Assembly (NCBI GenBank): GCA_021397835.1
Contig: JAJFZO010000747.1
Span: 994,501-1,058,500 of the forward strand
Direction of reading: 5' to 3'
DNA from: Moringa oleifera
Lineage: Eukaryota; Streptophyta; Magnoliopsida; Brassicales; Moringaceae
DNA: 64,000 bases
Shown: positions 24,302-35,838 of the stretch, piece after piece
Layout of the letters: each line of letters starts with the position of its first letter
Numbering within the stretch: the first letter of the stretch is position 1
The notes under the pieces: generated by a model
Seen by the model: only the letters and a program-made list of their open reading frames with translations
Databases searched by the model: none
Told to the model about the DNA's origin: nothing
Made by a program: the position numbers and the translations under genes

Positions 24302-26488
24302 ATGGAAGGAGGAGGAGGAGGAGGAGGAGGTGGTGGGCGTGGGAGTTTAGAGAGGAAGCGTGTTATATATAAACCTATTCGTCCTCCGTTGACAGCCATT
24401 GACAGGTTTCTGTGGGGTAAAAGCGTTTCTCCACAGAAACAAAGCCTATCTCATTTCAAGAACAAAGAAAAAGCTGTTTCAACAAATAGGTTGTGCAGTG
24501 TCTCTTTATCTCCACGTGGACTTTCGTGGAGAAGTAACCAGGAGGTTGAGAGCTTCGTTGATGGGCTTTTTGTTGATCACGGAGAGAGTCTCAGTTGGAA
24601 ACAAGAGAGAAACTCTAAAAGGGGTTTGAAAGAAACGAGAGTTGCAGGGAAGGATAATCCTGCTAAAGGGTTAGGGAAGAGAAAAAGAGTCTCTTCTGTG
24701 AGCTTGATCAAAGGGCAATGGACAGATGAAGAAGACAGGTTAATTATATACGTAAAAAACCGTTTTCTTAACATCCTACTTGGCTCAAATGCCGTTGTTT
24801 CTTTGTTTGTTTTTTTTGTGTGTGTTTTCTTTCATTGGCTTCTTAGTTAAGTTGAAACTAAAGTGTTTTAGGGTTTGTGTTTGCAAAGAAAATTGCTTAG
24901 GTTGGTGAAGCAATATGGCATAAAGAAATGGGCTCAGATAGCTGAGAGCTTGGATGGTCGAGCAGGAAAACAATGCCGTGAGAGATGGCATAACCATTTG
25001 CGCCCTGATATCAAGGTTCTTGCTTTTTCCTTCTATACACAGTCATGTCAGCTCATTTTCTCTTCATGGGCTATCTCATTTTTGGTCTTCACCAGCTTAA
25101 TTTCTCTGATCATAATCACGAGCCTTTATATATATGTTTCTTAGCCATAGATTTCTTTCCATAAGATCTCTGTGACACCATGAGAAACTGTGTTTATCTT
25201 GGATTCACATAGCTAGATATTATTATTGATTACCCAAGAAAGTCAAAATAAGAGCAAACTTACATACTTCCTTAACCATTGTCAATGATTATAGATTGGA
25301 GATCTTTCTGTGTTTAATCATAAGATCTTTTCTTACATATATTTCCATCTTTGATAAGTAAACTCTGCGGTCTTTTCCTCATATTCATGACAATCCTTTC
25401 ATTTAATTACTTTTCATGAATCAAACCAGAAGGTTCAGTTTGTTCCTTCTCATGATTCTTCAATCTCAACTTGGTGTCCACTTTCCTGCAATTTTTGGAA
25501 ACTTTTCCAAACAAAAAGCCATTGTAGTAATGGAAGTTCATGCCTGTAATTAAGCTTAATTTGGATAAATTAAACTTCCTTTCACTGCAAACTCTTGAGC
25601 TGCACTCTTCTTGTTATGTGTTCTTTCGTCTGAGTGTTGTTTCAGAAAGATAGCTGGACTGAAGAAGAAGAGAGGATATTAGTTGAAGCTCATGCCAAGC
25701 TTGGCAACCGGTGGGCTGAGATTGCAAAGCTTCTTCCTGGAAGAACTGAAAATGCCATAAAGAATCACTGGAACGCCACAAGAAGAAGGCAGAATTCTAG
25801 GAGAAATAACAAACAAGCAGAAACAAGCAAGCCTCAATCATCTGTGCTTCAAGACTATATCAGAAGCAATGCCCTAAACCACCAGACCTCTGATGATGTT
25901 TCAGCCATGCTAAGCACCTTCTCTGCTACTAATGCCAGAAGCAATTCATCTTCTAGTTCTTCCTTCTTGAAGAACTTGTCGAGTCAGTTCACCTGTTTTG
26001 TGACTGAACAATCTGAGCCCACAAACAAGGATTCTCCATCCTTGATTCCTCACAACAATGAGGTCCCCTTTATGATGCAAAATTTCCTGGCAAATCCATT
26101 GGAGGCAGAACCAGTTCATGCTTATGATCATCACTGTAAAACTTCTTCAGCCTCTGGCAGCGTTGGATTCGGTCAAAGCAGTGGTGGTCATCAACTTGCT
26201 GAAAGTGGGTTCTCTTCTTCCAGTGTAAACCCTAACATGTTCACACATAGCCTGCAAGCAGAAGAAGCTCATCAGACTACCCATTTGTATTCTGATCTCT
26301 ATCTATCTTATCTTCTGAACGGAGCAGCCACTTCTTCTTCATCTTCCATTGGTTATTGCTCCAATAGTGACATGGCCATTGGCATCCTTGAGTATCCAGA
26401 TTATCCAACTGGAAGGAATGAGATAGATTTGATAGAGATGGTTTCTTCTCATCAGTTCCATCGGAGTAGCAACAATGGTACCTTCTGA
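24302..26488 (+). CDS. R2R3-MYB transcription factor, MYB64/MYB119-like
   Basis: Three exons, 24302-24738, 24889-25015 and 25646-26488, give 468 residues. R2 (about 137-188) runs [10 protein letters not shown]...W...W with [18 protein letters not shown]3 (about 189-237) runs [10 protein letters not shown]...[18 protein letters not shown]. The first and second exons join inside R2 at the usual Arg codon. The [15 protein letters not shown] signature places it in the MYB98/115/118/64/119 group, and the N-terminal [10 protein letters not shown] motif suggests MYB64/MYB119. In Arabidopsis those two control cellularisation of the female gametophyte. The N-terminus opens with an 11-glycine run encoded by a GGA/GGT repeat, and the C-terminal half is Ser/Asn-rich. 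The intron-2 acceptor ends AAAG rather than the usual CAG. The family is certain; the subgroup is moderately so. Confidence 0.93.
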
Positions 26489-27182
26489 TGCTAACTAGCA
26501 ATATCATTGTAGTCTCAATTAAGGTATTTCTTGCCTAGTCGTTTGTGGGCTATCTTAGTTCTGTTAGTGGGTGAAATGGGTCATCCTAGGGTTCATCAGT
26601 TTGAGAAAATTTCTGTTTGTTTGGACAGAAAGAAAAAGAGACTAGCACTTCACCGAAGATGGTCTGTTGATAATTTTGGCTTGTTTTGTGTGTTACATTA
26701 TGAACATCATTGGTTCTCCTTAGTCCCTTTCTCCTTACTTTAGCAACTTACTTGACAAATTTTATTGATTATTGTTTGGATTCAGACATTTTGACCTTAA
26801 TTTTACAAAATTAAGCATTCAAGTAGCTAATTTGGAACCAAATCTATTTATCTGATTTATGCTGAATTTGACATTTGATAAATCAAGAAACAAAGAAGAG
26901 GGAACATTGAAGGGTAAAAGGAATTCAATTACAGACAAGTTTTCCGTGTTCATGAATGAAACAAATCTTCTTTCCTTCAGTGTATCTGTTCTTACACTTT
27001 TCTTTTATGTCATTCCTATAAAAAATAATACACTAATCAAATCGCATTTCATTAAAAAATGAGAAGCAAAAACAAAAGTTATCTCAGAAAGCTCTTGTGC
27101 TTCTTCAAGGCAAGGCAACTGCAGCCAAAACTTCAAATTTGACTTGAAGTTTTCAACAGTGAATCTAATTGTTTCCATGATC
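26489..27182. other. Convergent 3' flanks of MYB and GONST2
   Basis: This contains the MYB 3' UTR on + and the transporter 3' UTR on -. Only short chance open frames are present. No RNA gene or repeat is recognised. Confidence 0.6.
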
Positions 27183-30100
27183 TCATGACATTTTAGCCCT
27201 GGCAAAGATTATTCCAGCAAATAGACCTGGCAGAAGCACAGATAGCTTGACATAAGATGATGTAAAGGATGCCAAGTTAAACATGAGCGAAGAGTATAAA
27301 AAGGGGTTTAGTTTGATTACCAAAAAGTATGCTGAACATATTTGGTAGACTGAGAGGAACCTTGAACAACACAAGACCAGCAAGAGAGATGGGAACCTTG
27401 TTTAGGGAACCTACCAGACTGTGGAAGTTTGAAAACAAAATCATCGGCTTAATTCATGAATGACAATACTTTATATGAGTACCAATCAGGAAAAATGCAA
27501 AGGACTGAATCATGTATTAGTATAATTAACAAGAACGCAGAAAAGAATGGATCGAGCAAATCCAGAAATACGTGCAGGCAATATTTCCAGAAAGCATAAA
27601 CAGAGCTCTTGGCATGGAAGGAAAATGCAAAGATATATATTTTCTGGAGAAACAGGTTGAGTTTGGTATGAACTCTCACCTGTAAGTGGTAGGGCCAGTT
27701 TGATGTAAGAACCACATAGATGTGAAGCTAATAGCGAGTCCAATCAATCCACTTGCTGTTGCAACTACCCAAAACATTGGAAGTTGGATCACATCCCTGC
27801 AAAGTATGATAGAAACGTGCTGAATACAAAACTCCTGGATGCCAGAAGGGAGAAATGAACAACTGCAATAAGCTTAGAAGTTTGAGAGGAACTTACGTGT
27901 TTACTACATATTTCCATTCGCCTAATAGGAGAATCAAGAAGATGGCAAAAGGTAGAGATAACAAATTATTCAGCAACACCATTGATATTTCATCAAGAGA
28001 TCCCGATTTTGTTAATTGCTTTGCTTTGTCCATTACTCGTCGAAGGGTGAGCTGTTGAAAAGCACAAATGTCACATACTAGTGGTAAAGTATAAAACAAT
28101 GCAGAGTTCTATACTGAGAATTATGGTTTCTATCGTCTGAGCTCAGGATTACAAATTCCTTACTAAACTCATAACCTGCCAATGGGTCTTGAAACCTACC
28201 GAGTAGCTTGCTGTTAAAACACAATTCATAATCTGCCAGGAATATCCTGCTGCATTAAACGATAAATCTGTGATACCACCACTGATAGCAGAAATAATCT
28301 GCAGTTTGAAAAACACAAAGCAAAACAGGTTAAAGACATGTCAAATTGTAAATTGTTACCTGAATAAATCCCTAATGAGGTAGAGGAAAAGTTTAAAACA
28401 ATTATGATTTCATAAATTCAACAATTATCATTATAGCCCATAAAGTTAACTGAATGCAATAACAAGTCAGATTCTTTTCCAATGATGTTATTGGACATTG
28501 AAGAGTATGAACACCACGCAAAACGAATATGGAACTTGCAACTTTCCATTTTGAAAACTGTCATAGTTAATAAGATTAAAATCAGAGTACTCTCAACATT
28601 TTTTTAACAGAATTATATCAAGGACTGACACATGACTCACCCAATAATCAAGAGTGCTCTTAACTTTTGTGAAAAAAGCAAAAATCTTGAATAAGGAACT
28701 GTAACACAGTAGTTTCCTGCCAGAAGAAGAGCACCAGGCAATGCACAATAAACAAATTTACGTGACATGAGTGACACTATCCAGCCATCCTGACTCCCAG
28801 ATTTCTGACAGATGACCCATCATTGCTAAAGAACAATTGAGAACCATATTTAGCTTGTTAGACATGACGATAAAAGTAAAGAAGCATAATTTACCATCAT
28901 AAACATGGCAGCCCATACTTTCTGGTTCTGATGCTTACGGAACATATATAATTCTCCAATTGCTGTTAAAATATTCGTCATATTCTTCATAATGGTCACC
29001 ATTGCAATATTTATGTATTTCAAACTGAAAAGAAATGCACCAGCAAAATATTAGGGCACAGATAAATGATAGACTCAGTATTTTACAATTATATAGAATC
29101 TATACCATCATATGCTAAAACATAACTTCAATGTTCTATTCACCAATTTTTCTTATTCAAAATCTGGAATTATTTTCTCTTCAATTTAGATTTCATTACT
29201 AACGGTGAGCCCATAAAAAAAGACATGTAGAATGGTGTAGTCAATAACATACCTATACATGCCTGAAACTAACATGCCCACAAAAATAACATTAACAGGG
29301 ATCCAAGTCCTGATAAGCTTCCAATTGAGCTTTTCCACTGAAACTACTCCAGAGAATTCCAGTATGGCCACAACTAAACAACTGATTAAATTCTGCAATA
29401 GAGAACAGGGAAAAAGATGATTTGCCAGATAGCCGGCCAAATTACAAGCTATACACAATTAAGAAATATGATCATCTAACAACTATTTTCCAAGAAAAGT
29501 TTCCAAGGGAGAGAGGACAAAGATTTTTGTATCACTTTGCATAGAGAAATTTGCGGGCAGAACCCATGACAAGAAATTTATGTCTATTCCCAACAAGGCT
29601 AAGGAAACAGTGACAAAGATAAATACCATACTTGATAAAACATCAATGATATTCCTGCATTGAAATTATAACTTGAAAGAACAACTTTATTTAGCAATAT
29701 CATGCTGCAAGAAGAGAGGCAATAAGCTGCCCCAGAAATAAGTGGTCGAGATCTTCTTCGTGATCCATGCTCATGCTTTCCATCCCCAACAACTGGAAGA
29801 TATGCTGCTCGATTCCCTCTAAAAAATCTGCTTCAGAGTAGCAAGAAATATTTAAAGAAGTGACTCAGCATGTCCTATGAGCTTCATGACTTAGATATAA
29901 AAATCAAGAGAAGGTACATCTCAAGCACCAATAGACAGAGCAAAAGCTTACATGAAAAAAAGAAAAGAAAGAAAAAACAAGGCATACAGGAGAGGAAGTC
30001 CATGACAGAATAATTCAGCTAAGCAAATGAAGCGAAAAACCACTAAAAGTAGAAATAAGTCTTCCAACCTGTCAGTCAAGCTTCTCCGCTCAGCATTTTT

Positions 30101-30247
30101 CTCAATGTTGCCTATAAAGCGGCTTCCTTCATTGCGAATATGATCGAGAATATTATACACCGCATTAATCTTTTTATCATCAAAAGAGCTTAATTCTGGT
30201 TCTTCTGAGTCGTAGCAAATAACCGAATCCAACTTATATTCAGACAT
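27183..30247 (-). CDS. GONST2: GDP-sugar (GDP-mannose type) nucleotide-sugar transporter, GONST2-like
   Basis: A Golgi antiporter that exchanges GDP-sugars for GMP to feed glycan or glycolipid mannosylation. Nine coding exons: 30069-30247, 29632-29818, 29253-29392, 28895-29024, 28200-28298, 27897-28051, 27680-27796, 27321-27418 and 27183-27226, giving 382 residues. The sequence runs through a soluble acidic N-terminus of about 90 residues, then about ten hydrophobic segments containing ISGAAYCLSSCSMILLNKVV, YNFNAGISLM, WIPVNVIFVGMLVSGM, MVTIMKNMTN, ISGGITDLSFNA and LRRVMDKAKQ. GSLNK (339-343) corresponds to the GDP-binding GALNK motif of yeast Vrg4. It ends FARAKMS. GONST2 rather than GONST1 rests on the longer N-terminus and on synteny. 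A 5' UTR intron (30257-30858) precedes the start. Confidence 0.92.
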
Positions 30248-31300
30248 GTCACTAGCCTGCAAACAGAATAAGGAAGGAAAATTGCTTAAAACAATAAACA
30301 ATTAGTCAAAACAGGTTTCAAATTCTAAACTCTTGTGTTTGTGAAGCTCAAATTATATCTTTGACAGAGTAGAAACAGAGCCTTCAAGAGAGTAACAATA
30401 CCAAATGTAAAAATTGTGTGCGAAGTTTCTCTCTTTTTAAGTTAACATGTCTCTCAATTTTTAGGGTGAAAAACAAGAAGATTCAAAGTCTTCTTCAGTT
30501 AAGCATATGTACAATCTAAGGATTGCAGGCTTTTCAAAGTTAAAGTCTTCTTGCCGCAGTATAAACAAAATGACAAACCTGAATGCAGTATCACCCAATA
30601 ATTATAGTTCAATACTATGAGTCCAAAGCTCATGCCAGAGCTCATGTAGTCAAAATCAAATCCCGAACCAAAACAGACTTCTAATAAACAAACAAATCAT
30701 TTCATTATTATCTTTCTAGAAATGAAGAACATCTTAGTTGTGCCACCACAAAAGCTCAATAATGCATATTCAGACCAAGTAACTTTCACACTATATATAT
30801 ATATATTTGGATTAGCAAAACAAATACTAGATCGTAAGCAACCAAAAATATCTCATACCACAGCAAGAGTTCCAAGCACCTTCTGATCCCAGAGAGTAGT
30901 TTTGCTTTCCACTTTTCAACTGAACACAGATCAATTCTGTACTGCAACAGAATCGCTTAATATTCATCTATTCATATTTATACACAGATAAGCCTAACTT
31001 GACCGATGAGAAAAGCCGAATCCATGAAGCGCTTTGTTAAGCAAAAGAGTACAAATAGACGAATCATGCAAAGGACGTGAACAGCAACCTTTTTAGAGGA
31101 CACGCAAAGCGAAAGGGAGAACGAGGGAAGCGAAGAGAGAAAAGGCGTGGATCTGACAGATGCCGTGAACAGAAAGAGAGAGGTTTTATAAGGAGAAGAG
31201 AACGCGAAACCGATGCGGCTAGAGAGAGGGAGGAGAAACCAACAGAGAGCGAGATTCCAGGAGGAGTGAGCGAGAGAGAGATGACCGCCCATGGTGTTGA
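30248..31300 (-). other. GONST2 5' leader with intron
   Basis: The acceptor CAG at 30257-30259 sits ten bases before the ATG. A good donor (GTG|GTATGAG) at 30858 bounds a 602-bp leader intron. Across that junction the frame stays open for about 20 codons before a TGA, but with no ATG, so the start at 30247 stands. A further acceptor-like TTGCAG lies near 30945. Confidence 0.6.
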
Positions 31301-31360
31301 ATCGCTTGCTGCTAACGTGAAGAGAACAGTTTCCGAGGCTTCCAAAGTCAAACTCTACTT

Positions 31361-31390
31361 TCTCTCTCTCTCTCTCTCTCCCTCTCTCTC
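31361..31390. repeat. (CT)n microsatellite near the GONST2 promoter
   Basis: About 14 CT units on the plus strand, interrupted once by CC. On the transporter's sense strand it reads GA, the kind of tract bound by plant GAGA-binding (BBR/BPC) proteins. The whole 31080-31300 segment is also GA-rich. Confidence 0.85.
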
Positions 31391-31604
31391 AATTCTCAAG
31401 CTTTCGACGACATGTGAATGATCTTCTGTCATGGAGAGGAGATTTGCAGGTGAAAAACGGCAATCGCATGTTAAGAGTTTAGAACAAAAGCTGTGCTTTT
31501 TCCCGCGGAATACATGGCTTGATTCTTGTTGTCCGCACGCAAATCGAAACGGGTCCGCTTATACACATCGGGTTCTGGACTGTCTGGATTACTCAAGAAA
31601 TCAC

Positions 31605-31670
31605 GGCCCATATTTTTCTATTCAGCCGCCCAAATGTTGCTTTGTAAAACCCATGGGCTGATACAAAGCC
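31605..31670 (-). promoter_or_regulatory. Site II-like motifs upstream of GONST2
   Basis: GGCCCA at 31605-31610, TGGGCT at 31654-31659 and GCCCAA near 31668 form a small cluster a few hundred bases upstream of the presumed leader. Such motifs are common in promoters of growth-linked housekeeping genes. Confidence 0.5.
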
Positions 31671-31679
31671 CAACAATGA

Positions 31680-32480
31680 ACAATTAATTTTTATATAAGA
31701 AAACACTCTTATCAAAACAAATAAAAAATAATATGAAATATATTTATTCTTATAATTAAAATATTAGATAAATTGTATTAAAAAACTTCGTATTATTTTT
31801 ATTAAATATATCAATTATATTTATTTAATTTAAATTTTCTTGAAAAATTTAAAAATCATATAAAAATTTTTAGATGAGTTTTTTTTATAGATATTAACAA
31901 AATATTTAAACTACGATTATAAAAAATTAAAATTTATTAAATAATAAAAATATTTTTAAAAATTAATATTATTAAAAAATTTCATAAAGATTAATTTATG
32001 AGTTAAAAATTATTTAAATTTAAAAAATAATTTAAGATTAAATACAAAATATAAAATCAGTGTTTAATTTAATTTAATCTAATCTAAATTATTATATGTA
32101 TAATTTATCTCATCGATATATAGATATTTAGATAGAGAAACAAGTGTAATTTAACCTTTTATATTTATTTTAAATTATTTAATAATATTATTTATATGCA
32201 ATTTAATTATAGTTTTTTTTTTTAGTTTTTTATAAACTTAATGGCCCCATCTGATCATTGATGAGACTTACTGGACCAGATTGGCCCTGATGTAGGGCCC
32301 ATGGAAAATGAGACTTGAGAATCATTCATTTCACATGCATAAAGCAGAAAAAAAAAAAAAAAAAGAGATGAGAAAAAGCCTAACACATGCATCATTATTA
32401 CATTAAGGAATATAGTTATTTATACAAGGTTGTCTAACACTTCATAAAAGGCAATCCATCATGGTCACCAAATTTACAGA
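31680..32480. other. AT-rich intergenic DNA
   Basis: Very AT-rich with a run of 18 or so adenines near 32350. No gene is visible. A short balanced stretch (32240-32330) contains a few GGCCC motifs. Confidence 0.6.
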
Positions 32481-32490
32481 GGAAGCAATT

Positions 32491-32616
32491 AGAGTCTCAC
32501 ATTGACGGTCCATGTCGTAATAATTCAGTGTATAAGCTGAGGATAATTCTTACATAGTAAATAGGTTTTATTAGAGTATGTCAGCTTCAATATCTTTTTT
32601 AATATGGTATCAGAGC
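32491..32616 (+). mobile_element. Remnant of a TRIM/LTR retrotransposon with tRNA-Met primer-binding site
   Basis: TGGTATCAGAGC at 32605-32616 is the standard plant LTR primer-binding site complementary to initiator tRNA-Met. About 110 bases before it, GAGTCTCACATTG resembles the GTCCCACATTGG block that opens many plant TRIM-type short LTRs, and the intervening text (AAGCTGAGGATAATTC, AATAGGTTTTATTAGAG) has the right LTR-like layout. Past the site there is no gag-pol and no obvious second LTR, so this is a decayed non-autonomous copy or a truncated end. Confidence 0.6.
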
Positions 32617-33313
32617 ATGACCCAATTTTACAATGTGAATGTACCAAACTTTGAACCAAATTGATTGGAGTTTTGATTTTTAATTTCTAATATAATTAGA
32701 ACTCTTTTTAAAAAAAAAACTGAAAAATCTTTGGATTCATGCTTATTTAATATTATATTTTTGGATAATTTTATATTATATTTAAATTGAGAATTTTTAA
32801 GTTACATTTACCAAAAAAATCCAAATAATATCAAAAACAATATCATAATTAAATAAAATCTGATATCATCATCAGAAATGATTTTAAAACACATTAAATG
32901 GAGCTGTACAGTACTCTCGCTTTCAAGTATAATCCATGGTACTTATCAAAGACAGACAATAGGATCTAACTACAAGCTACTCTAACTTGACTAACGGCAG
33001 ACACGTCTAGTATCACCGGACAGCTAAGAGGGCCCCTCCATTATGGTTAATAAGTGGAGAGAAGGCAAAGTAGAGCCACATTTAACGCCGTCGATGAGAA
33101 TCGACAACTGTGGCTAATGGGGCTGTGACCATTTTGGGTCACAGTGACAGACCAGTAGTAACTAGTTACTTGAAACGCGCGAAAACCTGTTGATGAACAA
33201 CATGATCACCACCGCACATCACAAAACCAACGGCTGGAGTTATAATTTAAAAAGAAACGAAAAGCAAAAGATTACATACATATGATCACATAGATGTTTT
33301 ATATGACCAAAGA
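32617..33313. other. Flank between the LTR remnant and the C2H2 gene
   Basis: The first 300 bases are AT-rich and may be internal sequence of the decayed element. 32930-33240 is of balanced composition without an open frame and probably includes the 3' UTR of the minus-strand zinc-finger gene. Confidence 0.5.
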
Positions 33314-34486
33314 TCAAACGGTGTATACTATCACAAAGCAAGGAAGCACAGCCCTTGGATTGAACACCAGAAGCTCCTCGTCGTCCACCTTCGTATGGGC
33401 CCCGCTGCTACCCCTTCCCACCACCGAGTCGAATCCGCCGCTTTCTTTGTCGACCACGTCCTCCTCCGAGTCGCACCCGATCCGACCTGCCACGACCCGG
33501 CAAACCAGCATGGCCCGCTTCACGTTCATGAACTTGAACTCCTCCTCTACGTCTTCCGGGATCGCCACGTGTGCCCTCCAGCTGCCGGATAGAGTGGAGA
33601 TTCCGTCCATCTTAGGTGAGAATCCTGCTCTGACTATCCCGCAAATGCTGCAATACTGCTGGTTGCAAAGGCTAGAATTCCCATTAAGCCCCAAACCGCA
33701 CATGAACGTCGAACAGTAAAATCTTAACAGCTCGTTGCCGTCGGCAATGCACCTCTCGTCTCGTCTTCTAGCAGCGCCACTTCTGGCCGCCTTGGCTTTG
33801 ACGAACTCTCTATACTCCTCAAATCTCGCGAGTATCTTCGGACTGTTATGGATCTTCAAAATCCGATGGATTTCCGGGTTCTTTTCTTTGTCAGTCCAAC
33901 CCGTTTTGAATATGATCTGCACGATATTCTTACCCGAATCCCCGTCGATAAGCTCCGACACTGCGTGCTTGATCGACTGGTGCTGTTCAAGGAGATGGGG
34001 TTTCTGGAATACCTCACCGCAAGCTGGGCAGGGAAAGATATCGTTCCGGAGAGGGAATAACTGCGTGTCAGCCGAGATATCGGATTCTAGCAGAGACCCA
34101 GATGGATTTTTGCGGGGAGGAGCAGGAGCAGGATTAGTATCGGACGAGTGAGTTTCAGGTGGGATCATGGACACGAGGGATTGCTGAGAGGTTCTTGCGG
34201 AGGTTAAGGTTGGTGTTGTTGGGTGCATTTCGACGCTGTTCTTGCAGGTTCTTGAGGAAGAGGAGGAGGAGGAGAAGACACGCTTGAGATACGACCAAGA
34301 GGAGGAAAAAGCCTTGCTGGGTTTCAGACAAGAGGAAGAAGGAGCAAGAGAAGAGAGCTTACTCTTCTTTTTTGATTGCTGGTGGTGGTGATGATCCCTA
34401 GCAGAGAAAACGAAGCAGCCAAGGTGAAGCAGCAGCAGGAACAAGGAGAGAAACTTGTTGAAGAACGATCCGATATTTCTTGCCAT
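33314..34486 (-). CDS. C2H2-type zinc-finger protein with PARP-like C-terminal fold
   Basis: Single exon, 390 residues from ATG 34486 (a GTG ten codons upstream is in frame but unlikely). The N-terminus has a strong hydrophobic stretch (FFNKFLSLFLLLLHLGCFVF, 8-27) that looks like a signal peptide or anchor. A His/Lys/Ser-rich region follows, then one classical finger, CPACGEVF...HQSIKH (about 153-174, C-X2-C-X12-H-X4-H). Residues 190-390 (IVQIIFKTGW, FYCSTFMCGLGLNG, CSICGIVRAGFS, AMLVCRVVAGRIG, ELLVFNPRAVLPCFVIVYTV) match the conserved domain of plant proteins such as At2g29660 and At4g27240, which has the layout of a PARP catalytic fold. The cellular role is not known. The finger and the hydrophobic N-terminus together are odd. 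Confidence 0.85.
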   Translation of the reverse strand: MARNIGSFFNKFLSLFLLLLHLGCFVFSARDHHHHQQSKKKSKLSSLAPSSSCLKPSKAFSSSWSYLKRVFSSSSSSSRTCKNSVEMHPTTPTLTSARTSQQSLVSMIPPETHSSDTNPAPAPPRKNPSGSLLESDISADTQLFPLRNDIFPCPACGEVFQKPHLLEQHQSIKHAVSELIDGDSGKNIVQIIFKTGWTDKEKNPEIHRILKIHNSPKILARFEEYREFVKAKAARSGAARRRDERCIADGNELLRFYCSTFMCGLGLNGNSSLCNQQYCSICGIVRAGFSPKMDGISTLSGSWRAHVAIPEDVEEEFKFMNVKRAMLVCRVVAGRIGCDSEEDVVDKESGGFDSVVGRGSSGAHTKVDDEELLVFNPRAVLPCFVIVYTV

Positions 34487-34560
34487 TGATAGAGCAGTTT
34501 CAGCTTCAGCTACCACTTCGACAGCTCTGGTTCAATTCAGACCACTAACCAGACATCGTT

Positions 34561-34563
<3 letters not shown>

Positions 34564-34600
<37 letters not shown>
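34564..34600. repeat. (GA)n microsatellite in the leader of the C2H2 gene
   Basis: About 18 perfect GA units on the plus strand, reading CT on the gene's sense strand, 78 bases upstream of its ATG. It probably lies in the 5' UTR or core promoter. Confidence 0.9.
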
Positions 34601-34603
<3 letters not shown>

Positions 34604-35657
34604 GTGGACAGAATGATGAAAGAAGAAAGCAAAGTAAGAATGCAAAGGAAGCTGATGAAGAAGTGTGGGGGCAATAGAAGAATAAAGTTAAAGAGTAGTT
34701 GTAACGCAACTTCATGGCTTATTTGCCATCTCTCTCTCTCTCTCTATATTAATGTCTTTTACGATTCTTGAGATGGGATTTTATATACAGTGTGTTCACT
34801 TTCATGTTTCTGAACAGTCTAGGGTTACTGCCTTTGACAGAAAGTTACTGTACCTCATATGTCCTTTTCATAGGATCCCACACCCTATTTTTCCTTTCTT
34901 GTTTATCCATTTTCCTTCACTTTCTCTTCCATTTTCCTTCTCTCTCGCTGCTGAGAACTTTCCTGTTGATTTACATTTCAAGTTATGGGTCTCTTTGTGC
35001 TTAAGGTGATTATGCTTGTCAATTTAAGTACACAATCCTGTAAGTTCACGGATACGCGTTCCATGATTTTTATAAAGTTGTATCTAAGTAGAACAAATTA
35101 AGCAAACTAAGTACAACAATAATCTTGTAAATCACTTTTTATAGTTTTTTAATACTAATAAGAGATTTAAAGTCTGGATTTTTTTTTAATAATTTTGTTC
35201 CTAGCAAATTTGATTAAGAGAGAAGCTTTGATGTTTAAGTAAGTAAAATTATTTTTTAAAAAAATTAAATAAAATAAATTTATTTATTTAATAAAATTTA
35301 AGACGTATTGTTTTTGATAATCTAATATACATAAAAAAATTTATATGTTTGAGTTAATCATGTCTGAAAAAATATATTTTTTAAATAAATTAAATATATA
35401 ATAATAATTAAATTCATAATAAAAATTATGTATAATTAGACTAATTTAACTTCTTTTAATTTCATTTAATGTGTTTTGATTGAAAAAATAATAGATGTCT
35501 GCATCACTATTTTATCAATACCAATAATAATGTAATATAATATTCATCATTAGGCCCAATATCCTTAAATCGATATTTTTACGATTTGATCCGATGAATT
35601 TTAGTCTGATCTTTTTAGCAACTAAATCGAATATGGATTACATATTTTATAAATAAA

Positions 35658-35838
35658 CGGGTATGAATTTTAAATTTTAATTCAAATCATTTGATAAGTC
35701 GATCTATTAAGATTAATTAAATAGATTAATGAATTAAATTAAAAATAAATGAATGGGGGTGAACTTTAAATTTTAATCCAAATGATTCGACAAATTGACC
35801 TACTAAAAACCAATTAAACATATTAAAAAATTAAATCA
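35658..35838. repeat. Two diverged tandem units of about 98 bp
   Basis: Unit 1 (35658-35740) and unit 2 (35756-35838) share the order GGGTATGAATTTTAAATTTTAA / GGGTGAACTTTAAATTTTAA, then TTCAAATCATTTGA / TCCAAATGATTCGA, then GATCTATTAAG / GACCTACTAAA. Part of a third unit may follow at 35873-35905. Mutated copies suggest an old duplication. Confidence 0.6.

Noticed and set aside
31077..31421. Arg/Glu-rich 114-codon frame opposite the GONST2 leader
   Set aside because: It is an artefact of the GA-rich leader sequence, which keeps frames open in several phases.
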